Origin: a virus
Virus record (IMG/VR): IMGVR_UViG_3300025120_008099
Location: 1-21,609 of that record
Strand: one strand, 5' to 3'
DNA: 21,609 nt
Shown here: positions 7,568-15,136 of the stretch, piece after piece
Layout: the number at the start of each line of letters is the position of its first letter
Position numbering within the stretch: the first letter of the stretch is position 1
Notes under the pieces: model-generated
The model's database searches: none
What the model saw: only the letters and a program-made list of their open reading frames with translations
What the model was told of the DNA's origin: nothing
Program-made: the position numbers and the translations under genes

Positions 7568-8471
7568 AAAATTAGAAGAAATAGATCCTATAGAAGCAAG
7601 TAAGCAAACAGCAGAGTATGGTTATTTGATTATCGAAGGTAGTGGAGCAACTCCTGAAGAATATGCAGAATGGGCATTAGGTTATGGGTATCATGTTAGT
7701 CCTGATATATGGTGTACAGATAAAGAACATAGTGAATATTTTTGGAGAGTAACAAACGATACTGTAGACGGAGAGAATCAAGGATTGTTTGCAGATGACG
7801 AATTAGATTGGCATAGTAATTTAGTTCCTCATTGTGATGCACAAGAGGTTGTAGGACTATATGCTAAAACTATAACATATCCAACTGAAACATGGATATG
7901 TACTAGCATTCCTTATTGGCAAACCTTAAGCAAAAATATGCAAGAGTTCTATGAATCATTAAGTACAATACTTTGGCATTCAACGGAAAACAAACCTCTT
8001 AACCAACCCTGGAAACCTGACTGGGATAAAAAATATACTGACACAGTTATAAAAGGTATTAGACAGAATAGAGATAGAAGTAAAGTACAATTATGTACAA
8101 ATATAGAGCAACACGTAAAAGAAGAATTTAACGAATGGAGAGGTGTAGCAGATGTACATAAACTTGTACCTAATCACCCTCTAGGCACTAAAGGGTTATT
8201 TTTCCAACCATATGAAATAACTAACTTTGTTAAAGACGAGCAGATCTGCATTGATAGCAAAGAAATATATCAGACTATATGGAACGATTGGGTATGCTCC
8301 GATAAGTATACATATAAGCATATTTGGAAGCCAGGAGATATTATGCTAATGGATCAGACGACTACTATACATAGACGTCCTGATGTTTTAAAAGATAAAC
8401 CAAGAGAGTTGTTAAGGACAGCTAATTGGTACAAAGAAGAAGTTCGTAATCATTTTGATTATGTGTTGTAG
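7551..8471 (+). CDS. TauD/TfdA-like protein with HxN iron site (paralogue 2)
   Basis: A 306-residue protein, the longest and most divergent of three TauD-like members. GYLIIEGSG near the start, DELDWHSNL (His88-Ser-Asn90), WKPGDIMLMDQTTTIHRRP with distal His274, and RELLRTANWY with the 2OG-binding Arg reproduce the TauD framework. The acidic iron ligand is again Asn. The stretch between residues 150 and 250 is longer than in its relatives and rich in Trp and Lys. It overlaps the flavoprotein gene by 17 bases and ends 8 bases before the next gene, the only gap in the operon. Confidence 0.8.
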   Translation: MIIQDKKLEEIDPIEASKQTAEYGYLIIEGSGATPEEYAEWALGYGYHVSPDIWCTDKEHSEYFWRVTNDTVDGENQGLFADDELDWHSNLVPHCDAQEVVGLYAKTITYPTETWICTSIPYWQTLSKNMQEFYESLSTILWHSTENKPLNQPWKPDWDKKYTDTVIKGIRQNRDRSKVQLCTNIEQHVKEEFNEWRGVADVHKLVPNHPLGTKGLFFQPYEITNFVKDEQICIDSKEIYQTIWNDWVCSDKYTYKHIWKPGDIMLMDQTTTIHRRPDVLKDKPRELLRTANWYKEEVRNHFDYVL

Positions 8472-8479
8472 GAGATATT

Positions 8480-9091
8480 ATGAATAAGAAAAACTTACCA
8501 ACTATTGCTAATTTGGGGTTGAATATAGATCTGCAAAAATTAAGACAGGCTACAGATACACTTGCAGGAAAATTTGTTGATGTACGTACAGCAAACCCTG
8601 GGCTGTGTATGAACCACGAAGACTTAGTTAAGGATGTATACGATAACTTTGAACAGATAAACCTAACTACGCCTAGTGAAGTATTACCGCATACAGCCAG
8701 CATTAAGGAGCGTCTTAGACGCCGAGAAGAGCACCTTTATAATGTTCCTACAGAAGACTATCTCGGCAGTTACTTTGAGGAAATAGTTACACAATTAAAA
8801 TCACCAGCAAGTCGGATTAGAATTACAAAACTAGCACCAGGAAAAACAATACCGTTTCACGTTGATTATGATGTTTCATATGCTGTAAGATGTATTGTAC
8901 CTGTGTATGGTGGTAGTAATGTAGTGAACTTATTTAAAAGAGATGGTAAGTTAGAAGCATATAATTTAACAGATGGAACAGCAAATTTCCTTAATATAGG
9001 ATATGCCCATGCAGTTGTTAATATGAGTGACAAACCTAGAATTGCATTAATGTTTAGTTTGGATGGTACAGATGATATTTCAAGTTTATGA
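8480..9091 (+). CDS. 2OG/Fe(II) oxygenase, aspartyl/asparaginyl hydroxylase-like
   Basis: A 203-residue protein with the clearest Asp/Asn-hydroxylase pattern in the window. RIRITKLAPGKTIPFHVDYD holds the HxD pair His127/Asp129 after the characteristic Pro-Gly turn; an AVRCIVPVYG strand follows; GTANFLNIGYAHAVVN brings the distal His177; and KPRIALMFSLDG has the Arg for 2OG and the strand that closes the barrel. A strong AGGAGA ribosome-binding site precedes the ATG, which fits its being the only gene not overlapping its predecessor. Substrate unknown. Confidence 0.75.
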   Translation: MNKKNLPTIANLGLNIDLQKLRQATDTLAGKFVDVRTANPGLCMNHEDLVKDVYDNFEQINLTTPSEVLPHTASIKERLRRREEHLYNVPTEDYLGSYFEEIVTQLKSPASRIRITKLAPGKTIPFHVDYDVSYAVRCIVPVYGGSNVVNLFKRDGKLEAYNLTDGTANFLNIGYAHAVVNMSDKPRIALMFSLDGTDDISSL

Positions 9092-9863
9092 TTATAATGA
9101 TGAACAACTAAGAGATCTTGTAAACAAAATACAAACACAAGGTCTTTCAATACATCACGAACAACAGTTTACTGAAGCACAAATTGTAGAATTTTTCAAA
9201 CGTATAGGTGAATGTGAAGCACCAGGATTGTTTATGAATCCTAAGGAACATCCGGAACTATTTTTAGTTTCTGATCGCAAGGACGAGCAAGGGAATAAAC
9301 TAGGAATGTTTGGCGGAGGCGAACTTGGTTGGCACTCAAACGGAAATAGTAGGCACCTTATAGATAAAATACTTATTGCACTATATTGTATTAAAGGTGA
9401 TCCTAATACTACATTAAGCATTTGTAATACAAGTGATCCTTTTTACGATTTGTCTAAAGACGAACAAGACTATTGGCGTAGTATTACAATCAGATTAAAG
9501 TTTCAAAATGATACAATGTACCATTTAGATGAAGATGATCCTGAGCTTGAATTTATGAGCAAGAACAAAGGTAGTATTAGATCGTTAGTAGGACAGCATC
9601 CGCATACAGGTAAAGACTATTTCTACTTTCCTTACCACTTTATTATAAAAGCATGGGAAGGAAAAAAACAAGTAGACCATAAAGAAATTATTGAACGACT
9701 AAAGCCTATTATATTTAAAAGCTGTTATCAGACACATCATGTTTTTCAAGAAGGCGATTTGTTATTGATGGATCAGTTTACTACTTTACATAGACGCACC
9801 CCTGTTATGGGCGATAGGCTGTTATGGAGAGTAGCTTGCGACTACAAAAGAGTATGCAACTGA
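9072..9863 (+). CDS. TauD/TfdA-like protein with HxN iron site (paralogue 3)
   Basis: A 263-residue protein. An ATG at 9063 is also in frame, but the one at 9072 aligns with the start of the paralogue at 5140 (both reach DY at residues 7-8 and LVNKI soon after). GELGWHSNG gives His88-Ser-Asn90, FQEGDLLLMDQFTTLHRRTP gives distal His240, and LLWRVACDYK the 2OG-binding Arg. The N-terminal part closely tracks paralogue 1 (FMNP, then a GMFGxxEL segment before the His), so the two probably arose by duplication. The HxN iron site is conserved. It overlaps both neighbours. Confidence 0.8.
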   Translation: MIFQVYDYNDEQLRDLVNKIQTQGLSIHHEQQFTEAQIVEFFKRIGECEAPGLFMNPKEHPELFLVSDRKDEQGNKLGMFGGGELGWHSNGNSRHLIDKILIALYCIKGDPNTTLSICNTSDPFYDLSKDEQDYWRSITIRLKFQNDTMYHLDEDDPELEFMSKNKGSIRSLVGQHPHTGKDYFYFPYHFIIKAWEGKKQVDHKEIIERLKPIIFKSCYQTHHVFQEGDLLLMDQFTTLHRRTPVMGDRLLWRVACDYKRVCN

Positions 9864-10363
9864 AATGGGGTAAAGCACTTGATCTAAACTATAATTTAGA
9901 TACTGTTAGTGTTTGGGCCAGGAAGCTTCAATTAAACAAACAAGGAATATCAGCTCCAGATTATCTTGGACATAGTCAAATGTATTGGGAAGATCAAGTA
10001 CCAGAAGACTTTTGGAATTATTTAAATAATGTAATACCCTTGTTAAGTATGTACAAAGAAAAAGGACCAAGGTATTGTACATTATGGGAATACCAGCAAA
10101 CAAGTAAACTAATTCCTCACATAGATGATTTCATACAATTATTTGAAACAAGTTTAGTAATACCTTTAATAGGCAGATTCAAAACATCTATAGTAGAACC
10201 TAATTCAGAAAATATTATTGATAGTATTGAGTATGGCCCAGGTCAAGCATTTTTTTTAAAGTCGCAGGAATATTGGCATATGGGTGAACCGTTAGATGAT
10301 TATAGATTGGCAATACTGTGTTTTATTAAAAAAGATACAGATTTAGAGAGTTATATAGTATGA
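9854..10363 (+). CDS. Small 2OG/Fe(II) oxygenase-like protein
   Basis: A 169-residue protein. The start at 9854 overlaps the previous stop by 10 bases and follows an AAAAGAG ribosome-binding site; an upstream in-frame ATG at 9824 would add 10 residues inside the previous gene. SKLIPHIDDF supplies a likely HxD pair (His89, Asp91), TSLVIPLIG a core strand, YGPGQAFFLKSQEYWHMGEP the distal His142, and YRLAILCFI a candidate 2OG-binding Arg. It is smaller than most members, with little beyond the core barrel. It is joined to the next gene by an ATGA overlap. Confidence 0.6.
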   Translation: MQLKWGKALDLNYNLDTVSVWARKLQLNKQGISAPDYLGHSQMYWEDQVPEDFWNYLNNVIPLLSMYKEKGPRYCTLWEYQQTSKLIPHIDDFIQLFETSLVIPLIGRFKTSIVEPNSENIIDSIEYGPGQAFFLKSQEYWHMGEPLDDYRLAILCFIKKDTDLESYIV

Positions 10364-11643
10364 AAGTAGTAGGAATAAGTTTTAGTTATGCAGACAATAG
10401 TTTACAGACACGTGGCTTAAAATTATTACAAGAGAAATTAGATATGGAAGTCTTTGGTATGTTAGATTTTAATATGCCTATTTGTAATAGTAATAAAAGC
10501 GATGGAAATGTACCTAATAGTGTAGAACAGTTTGTTAAAAAGTTAGATGATGCAGATGTATTAATATTTGCTATAAGTGAAGCAACCAGTCATTATTGTG
10601 CCGGTTTTAAAAATGCAATGGATTGGTTAGTAGTTAAAGCAAAGTTCAATGCAAATCTAGGTACAGACTATGCTATTACAGATAAGCCTATATTTGTAGT
10701 TACATTTACTCCAACTAAGTATACTCCAAACGGCGGTAGACACTTTGATATGACTACACAACTCTTAGAAAAATTAGGATCAAAGGTAAAAGAATGCCAT
10801 TTAATCAATGATTCTTGGAAAACGGTTATTCCGGGTGGTATTAACGCTGTTAAAAGCGTCTACAGTGCGGTTGAGAGTTTTCTGGGTACTTATACACCAA
10901 GTAGTACAAAGACACGCTGTAACGAAGAATATAGCAGTCTAACGTGGCTTAAATCGTATAATGAATGGGATATAGCCTGGCGCTATGAAATGAAGCCTAT
11001 ATACAGAGTAAACGGAATGCCTTGGCCTCGCATTGATAATAATGCAAAAGATATAGTTGAAGTTCCACTAAAAGAAGATTACAAATTACGTAGCATGGAC
11101 TATTTAGATACTCCAGAAGCACGTTGTATTTTTGAAAAACAAGCAGATATCATTATTGACAATAATATTAAAGGTATTGTTGACGTAGGCTGTAGAATAG
11201 GTATAGTAAATAATATCTTACAAGAACGTGGCTACACAGACTATAACTATATGGGGTACGACACAAGTCCACAACCTATAAAATATGCAAAAGAAATATG
11301 GGCAGGTTACAATAATATAGAATACAGATGTGCAAGTATGTACGATTCAAATCCTGTAGACTTTGATGTTGACTGTGTAATATGGAGCGGAGTTCTTTTA
11401 TATGATCCCCAAAATCATATGACACTATTTAATAATGTTACATTTAAAGAATACAATGCTAGTCATGCAATTATACAAGAACCTTGTTTGATACAAGATC
11501 CTGATAAATGGTTACCTAATATGCAACTGAATACAATAGAACAAGACCTTCATATGTATGCTGACGCTTACAATTACAAAGATTGGGTAGTAGAAGCAAA
11601 CGTATTTTCAGGTAGAAGAAAGATAGCACACATATGGACCTAA
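10360..11643 (+). CDS. Fusion of NADPH-dependent FMN reductase-like domain and SAM methyltransferase
   Basis: A 427-residue, two-domain protein. Residues 1-185 look like a flavodoxin-fold NADPH:FMN reductase: a first strand ending in ISFSYADNSL (phosphate-binding loop position), DFNMPI, and a HYCAGFKNAMDWL segment around residues 79-90 that matches the family's P-E-Y-x-x-S-x-x-G-x-LKNAIDW signature. Residues 230-427 look like a class I SAM methyltransferase: GIVDVGCRIGIV around 270-282 is motif I, YMGYDTSPQPIKYAK the acidic strand 2, and DCVIWSGVLLYD motif IV. The third motif I residue is Arg (GCRIG against the usual GCGTG), so SAM binding should be tested. The fusion suggests flavin supply or reduction coupled to methylation of one intermediate. 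Confidence 0.75.
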   Translation: MKVVGISFSYADNSLQTRGLKLLQEKLDMEVFGMLDFNMPICNSNKSDGNVPNSVEQFVKKLDDADVLIFAISEATSHYCAGFKNAMDWLVVKAKFNANLGTDYAITDKPIFVVTFTPTKYTPNGGRHFDMTTQLLEKLGSKVKECHLINDSWKTVIPGGINAVKSVYSAVESFLGTYTPSSTKTRCNEEYSSLTWLKSYNEWDIAWRYEMKPIYRVNGMPWPRIDNNAKDIVEVPLKEDYKLRSMDYLDTPEARCIFEKQADIIIDNNIKGIVDVGCRIGIVNNILQERGYTDYNYMGYDTSPQPIKYAKEIWAGYNNIEYRCASMYDSNPVDFDVDCVIWSGVLLYDPQNHMTLFNNVTFKEYNASHAIIQEPCLIQDPDKWLPNMQLNTIEQDLHMYADAYNYKDWVVEANVFSGRRKIAHIWT

Positions 11644-12194
11644 AAATTATTCCGTATATTATCGATGGGCAAGAGAATAAAAATCTACCTAGTTTAGATT
11701 TTATTAATGCTAAACAATCTATAAAATATATGAAAGAAGAAAGTAAGTCTGATAGGCTTGCAGAAAATTATGATAAATGGCTTAAACTAGAAACTATGGC
11801 AATGTACTGTGTTGTTTGGGATAACAAAGTAAACCGTCCTGTAATGGCAAGCGGAGCTCAAAATATGAGCAAAAACTGTTGTAGACTGTTTAGTAGATAC
11901 TATTTGTTTAATGATTATCGTACAAAACATACTGACAATTTGTATGCAAAAATAGATAACTTTGATACAGACATGTATATGTTAAACGAACTAAAAGACA
12001 AATTTAAGTTATTCTTTTGGAGTAGAGACAAAGGAACAGGCTTCTTTAGACGTATTAAACAAGCACGTAGCGATGTATTTGACTCGTGGACAGTGCATGA
12101 TAAACCTGTCGAAATACTATGGAAAGATAATATACAAGGTATTATCTATACAGGTGATATAAATTATATTGAAGAATTAATTTTTAACAAATAG
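11634..12194 (+). CDS. Uncharacterised protein, possibly acyltransferase-like
   Basis: A 186-residue protein that I do not recognise with confidence. It has a beta-rich centre (AMYCVVWDNKVNRPVMASGA) followed by CCRLFSRYYLFNDYRT and a C-terminal half containing KLFFWSRDKGTGFFRRIKQA and ending in IQGIIYTGDI. The order strand, strand, Arg-rich loop recalls GNAT acyltransferases, but no convincing acetyl-CoA-binding loop is seen. It is the last gene of the oxygenase operon, overlaps the fusion gene by 10 bases, and its last 18 bases overlap the end of the opposing desaturase gene. Confidence 0.55.
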   Translation: MDLKIIPYIIDGQENKNLPSLDFINAKQSIKYMKEESKSDRLAENYDKWLKLETMAMYCVVWDNKVNRPVMASGAQNMSKNCCRLFSRYYLFNDYRTKHTDNLYAKIDNFDTDMYMLNELKDKFKLFFWSRDKGTGFFRRIKQARSDVFDSWTVHDKPVEILWKDNIQGIIYTGDINYIEELIFNK

Positions 12195-12812
12195 CTTTTC
12201 AGCAATCCATCCAGCAGTATCATATTTGTGCAATCTTACTTTACGGAAGTTGTTATGGTGTTGTCTATGATAGCCTTCACCTGCAATAAAAAAGTTAAGC
12301 CAAGGAACATCTGCTCCACCTTCAACTTTGTGTCCTACTGTATTAAGTAGTCCAAATCCTATTTTAGCAAATACAAATGGTACTGCACAAAATGCAGTCC
12401 AAAACAAAGGACTAATTAAAAAGCTCACTACATTTACTATTACTAATATTTTTAACCAATGCTTATGACAAAACACTAATCTTGGATTAGCATATAAGTC
12501 TCTAGCATACTTCATTGGTATCTTAGGAATGTCCCACGTAGTTAGAAGCACTTTCCAGTAGCCTACATGCTTGGCCGCATGTGGATCATGTTCAGTATCA
12601 CTGTGTGCATGATGCATTCTGTGACTTGCAATCCAACCAATAGGTGTACGAATACATGCTATCATTAGCATTGCCAATCCAATAGTCTCAAACCATACCG
12701 GTACTTTAAATTGTTTATGACAATAGTATCTATGTAATAATATACTTGCGCCCCAATGACTGATCACTTGGCTCCATAATATACCGATTAGAATTGCTAT
12801 TAAAATTTCCAT
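12177..12812 (-). CDS. Acyl-lipid/acyl-CoA desaturase (membrane di-iron)
   Basis: A 211-residue membrane protein of the delta-9 desaturase family, which inserts a double bond into fatty acyl chains. All His boxes are present: HRYYCH (27-32), HRMHH (64-68) and HRQHH (182-186), with NTVGH (His161) as the extra ligand seen in delta-9 enzymes. Hydrophobic stretches at 1-18, 44-60 and about 121-156 are the membrane spans. It is shorter than the bacterial enzymes (about 270-300), lacking most N-terminal sequence. Desaturase-like genes are known in marine T4-like phages, where a role in host membrane remodelling is proposed but unproven. A GGAG site and a late-promoter-like element precede it. Confidence 0.9.
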   Translation of the reverse strand: MEILIAILIGILWSQVISHWGASILLHRYYCHKQFKVPVWFETIGLAMLMIACIRTPIGWIASHRMHHAHSDTEHDPHAAKHVGYWKVLLTTWDIPKIPMKYARDLYANPRLVFCHKHWLKILVIVNVVSFLISPLFWTAFCAVPFVFAKIGFGLLNTVGHKVEGGADVPWLNFFIAGEGYHRQHHNNFRKVRLHKYDTAGWIAEKLFVKN

Positions 12813-12829
12813 TTGTACTCCTACAAATG

Positions 12830-12837
12830 TATTTATT
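12830..12837 (-). promoter_or_regulatory. Late-promoter-like element before the desaturase
   Basis: Read on the minus strand this is AATAAATA, one base from the T4 late consensus TATAAATA, 18 bases upstream of the desaturase ATG with a GGAG ribosome-binding site between. It shares its TAAATA core with three other sites in this window, all upstream of minus-strand genes. In so AT-rich a sequence, chance matches are expected. Confidence 0.4.
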
Positions 12838-12853
12838 GGAATTTATCTAAGAT

Positions 12854-14155
12854 TTAGATTAAGTTGGCCCAAGCGCCGTTTTCGTAGCCTTGGAATTTGT
12901 TAAGTGTTGTGTTGTACACAATCATACCGTTTGCGGCTGTTAGTGCATCACGTTGTGTAGTTGTCATGTTACCTAAAAGCAGTTCAAACGCACCATTAAC
13001 TTTAACATTACCTGTTACTTCTAGTTGTGCCGCTGGTTCTCTTTCCCAACCAACAAATCCACTTCCGCCAGCTTCGCCACCTATTTGGAATTTACCGTTT
13101 TTCCAAACTTGTGCAAATTTTGTGTAATCTGGTGTACCAGTTGGATTAGGAAACATAGTGTAATAATCTTTTGTAACACCAACTGTCCAGTATGGTGTAT
13201 TTTCATTTTCTCTATATAATATTCTACCTAAGTTAGCTTGATCAGCAAGTGCAGAACTACTATTGTTTTGTATTATAACAGTACCGTTCGTATCAGACCC
13301 TATAGCATTTAAAGTTGCTGATGTAATATTAGCACTACTAATAACACTAACACCGTTTTCATAAGCACCTACAATTTTACCTGCAACAGCATCTACTAAA
13401 ACTGATGAATCATCTGAAAATACGCTACCAATTACTTCACCTGTAAATGTACCTGCATGATTACCAGTAGCATCACCAGTTAAATTATTTGTTAGTGTGC
13501 CACTAATATTAGCACCTGGAATAGTTCCTGCAACTGCATCTACTAGTAAAGTACTATTGTCTGCAAACACACTACCTGTAACATCACCTGTATGATATCC
13601 AGTTATGTTACCTAAAACATTACCTGTTACGTTACCTGCAAATGCTCCTGTGAATATATTATTACTAACATTTACCATAATGCTCGAGTCATCTGCAACT
13701 ACGTTTGCATTAATAGCGCCAGCATCTATCTGTCCTGAAATATTTGCACTATTTGCGTTTAGTGTATTCCAACGTAAAGCAGTTGTACCAATATCATATG
13801 CTCCGTTAGCACTTGGAACTAGTCCACCTGTAAGTTCACCGCCTACACTAATTTGATCACTACCTGAACCATCACCTAAGTTAATGTTTCCAGACGCTGT
13901 GATTGTGCCGGTAACATTAATATTACCTACACCAACAATATTGTTACTGTTTAAATCTAAGTTACCACCTAGTTGTGGTGATACATCTTCAACAACGTTT
14001 TGTAAGTTGCTACTAAGTGCAAACTCAACACCGCCTACTGTAGACCCATCGCCTACCCAAACTTTTTTGGTATCTGTAACATATATAAGTTCGCCTTCAG
14101 CGGGTGTTAAACCGCTTCTATCTGCATCAACGCCGCGTCTCAGTTGTAGTGCCAT
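12854..14155 (-). CDS. Tail-fibre-like structural protein
   Basis: A 433-residue protein. The N-terminal LRRGVDADRSGLTPAEGELI, then YVTDTKKVWVGDGST, matches the attachment segment found at the start of many phage tail-fibre and tropism-determinant proteins. The middle is a long Gly/Asn/Thr/Val-rich beta region with repeats of about 49 codons built on GSVFxDxSxxLVDAVAG. The C-terminal TTTQRDALTAANGMIVYNTT, ending in FQGYENGAWANL, is a motif common at the ends of marine phage fibre and decoration proteins. It is probably part of the virion and contacts the host or the baseplate. A GGGAG ribosome-binding site and a late-promoter-like CATAAATA lie upstream. Confidence 0.8.
   Translation of the reverse strand: MALQLRRGVDADRSGLTPAEGELIYVTDTKKVWVGDGSTVGGVEFALSSNLQNVVEDVSPQLGGNLDLNSNNIVGVGNINVTGTITASGNINLGDGSGSDQISVGGELTGGLVPSANGAYDIGTTALRWNTLNANSANISGQIDAGAINANVVADDSSIMVNVSNNIFTGAFAGNVTGNVLGNITGYHTGDVTGSVFADNSTLLVDAVAGTIPGANISGTLTNNLTGDATGNHAGTFTGEVIGSVFSDDSSVLVDAVAGKIVGAYENGVSVISSANITSATLNAIGSDTNGTVIIQNNSSSALADQANLGRILYRENENTPYWTVGVTKDYYTMFPNPTGTPDYTKFAQVWKNGKFQIGGEAGGSGFVGWEREPAAQLEVTGNVKVNGAFELLLGNMTTTQRDALTAANGMIVYNTTLNKFQGYENGAWANLI
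13380..13588 (-). repeat. Internal tandem-type repeat in the tail-fibre-like gene
   Basis: Two copies of about 62 bases (13380-13441 and 13527-13588) lie 147 bases, or 49 codons, apart and encode the same GSVFxDxS...LVDAVAG block. A weaker third copy lies near 13660-13720 (ADDSSIMVNVSNNI). Such repeats in beta-helical fibres allow length change by recombination. Confidence 0.7.
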
Positions 14156-14185
14156 CTAAAAACTCCCGAATTCATTATTCATATG

Positions 14186-14193
14186 TATTTATG
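14186..14193 (-). promoter_or_regulatory. Late-promoter-like element before the tail-fibre gene
   Basis: Reads CATAAATA on the minus strand, one base from TATAAATA, 30 bases upstream of the ATG at 14155 and followed by a GGGAG ribosome-binding site. The distance and the structural nature of the gene fit a T4-type late promoter. Confidence 0.5.
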
Positions 14194-14208
14194 TCTATTC
14201 ACGAATAA

Positions 14209-14523
14209 TCATTTCCGTGTCTTTATAAATTTTGTTGTTCTTTTTTTAATATCTTCTTTAACTTTAGCAGTATTTAACCTAAAATCTACGTTTGCAATAA
14301 CATGCTCGTATTCTTTAAATAAGTCTTCTAAAGCAGTTTCAAGATTAAGATGTTTCTTTTTTCGACTGCTATCTACGTCAATGTCCCATACTTTACCGTC
14401 CTTAAATGTTACTCTAATACTATGGACATAAGGTATAGGAATGACTTTTACATCAACATCATTAAGTACTTCAGGCCAGGTACTAATTACCGAATCGGGC
14501 AATTTTCCCCTACCGTTAGGCAC
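14209..14523 (-). CDS. Conserved-type phage protein of unknown function
   Basis: A 104-residue protein. It has two beta strands (VKVIPIPYVHSIRVTFKDG, then VWDIDVDSS) followed by a Lys-rich helix (ALEDLFKEYEHV) and a basic tail (KKRTTKFIKTRK). The KDGKVWDIDV pattern recalls small virion or scaffold-associated proteins of marine T4-like phages, but I cannot assign a role. It overlaps the preceding gene by 8 bases, so is probably co-translated with it. Confidence 0.65.
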   Translation of the reverse strand: MPNGRGKLPDSVISTWPEVLNDVDVKVIPIPYVHSIRVTFKDGKVWDIDVDSSRKKKHLNLETALEDLFKEYEHVIANVDFRLNTAKVKEDIKKRTTKFIKTRK

Positions 14524-15136
14524 TTACTTTAGTCTTTGCTGTAGCTTTCTTTTTTGTTGGCACTAGTTCATCTGCTTCTTTACGTAAACGTTGTGCTTCT
14601 TTAAACATATTATCTGCTTGTGAACGCATTTGTTTTGCTATATCCTCGTCGCTTAACACACCTTCAGATGGAGCCGCAACAGCTTCTTCTGATGGTAGAG
14701 TAGAAGTAGGAATATCTGATACTTTTGCTAGTGTCTCTGTTTTAGCAGGCTCAGTAATAGTTGCTAAGTCTTCAACACCAACACCTTTTTGATCAGCAAT
14801 CATTTTGTTAAGATCATTTAACATAATAGATGCAGTTCTATCAGGTGTCATTTCAACTAAATCAGTTGCTACTTTTTGCATTTTTCCTTGAGTATGAAAA
14901 GCTGATAACATAATTCTTCCATCTGGAAGTCTTGATCTAGCCATTGCTTCTGCAAATTCAAACTCATTTTGACCAGAGTCTGACTCAACTAACTTCATTA
15001 GAGCATCGTGATATTCAGCATCAAGATTTTCTGTTGTTACAACTAAACAGTTATCAGGTTCTCCTGGAACAGTTTTATATGCAACAATTACTTTACGTTT
15101 ATTGGTCTTAATACGACCTACATGTTTAAATGCCAT
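14516..15136 (-). CDS. Phage protein of unknown function with coiled-coil C-terminus
   Basis: A 206-residue protein. The N-terminal half is compact (RKVIVAYKTVPGEPDNCLVV, LMKLVESDSGQNEFEFAEAM, LPDGRIML), the centre is a Pro/Thr/Glu/Ala-rich linker (about 125-155), and the C-terminal part is a helix (MRSQADNMFKEAQRLRKEAD) followed by a Lys/Ala-rich basic tail. It starts on the stop of the upstream small gene (TAATG). Its N-terminal region resembles proteins found beside structural genes in marine T4-like phages; the function is unknown. Confidence 0.7.
   Translation of the reverse strand: MAFKHVGRIKTNKRKVIVAYKTVPGEPDNCLVVTTENLDAEYHDALMKLVESDSGQNEFEFAEAMARSRLPDGRIMLSAFHTQGKMQKVATDLVEMTPDRTASIMLNDLNKMIADQKGVGVEDLATITEPAKTETLAKVSDIPTSTLPSEEAVAAPSEGVLSDEDIAKQMRSQADNMFKEAQRLRKEADELVPTKKKATAKTKVSA

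Noticed and set aside
5140-9863. TauD-like proteins as 2OG halogenases
   Set aside because: Halogenases replace the acidic ligand by Gly or Ala to make room for halide; here it is Asn, so the sequence does not support halogenation.
12845-12859. Small palindrome (ATCTAA-GAT-TTAGAT) at the end of the tail-fibre-like gene as a terminator
   Set aside because: The stem is six AT-rich pairs, overlaps the stop codon and lacks a T-run on the minus strand.
13380-13588. CRISPR-like array
   Set aside because: The repeats are imperfect, in frame, spaced by whole codons and translate to a fibre motif.
12897-14159. Several plus-strand open frames across the tail-fibre-like gene
   Set aside because: They are low-complexity shadows of the minus-strand repeat-rich gene, without ribosome-binding sites or recognisable domains.
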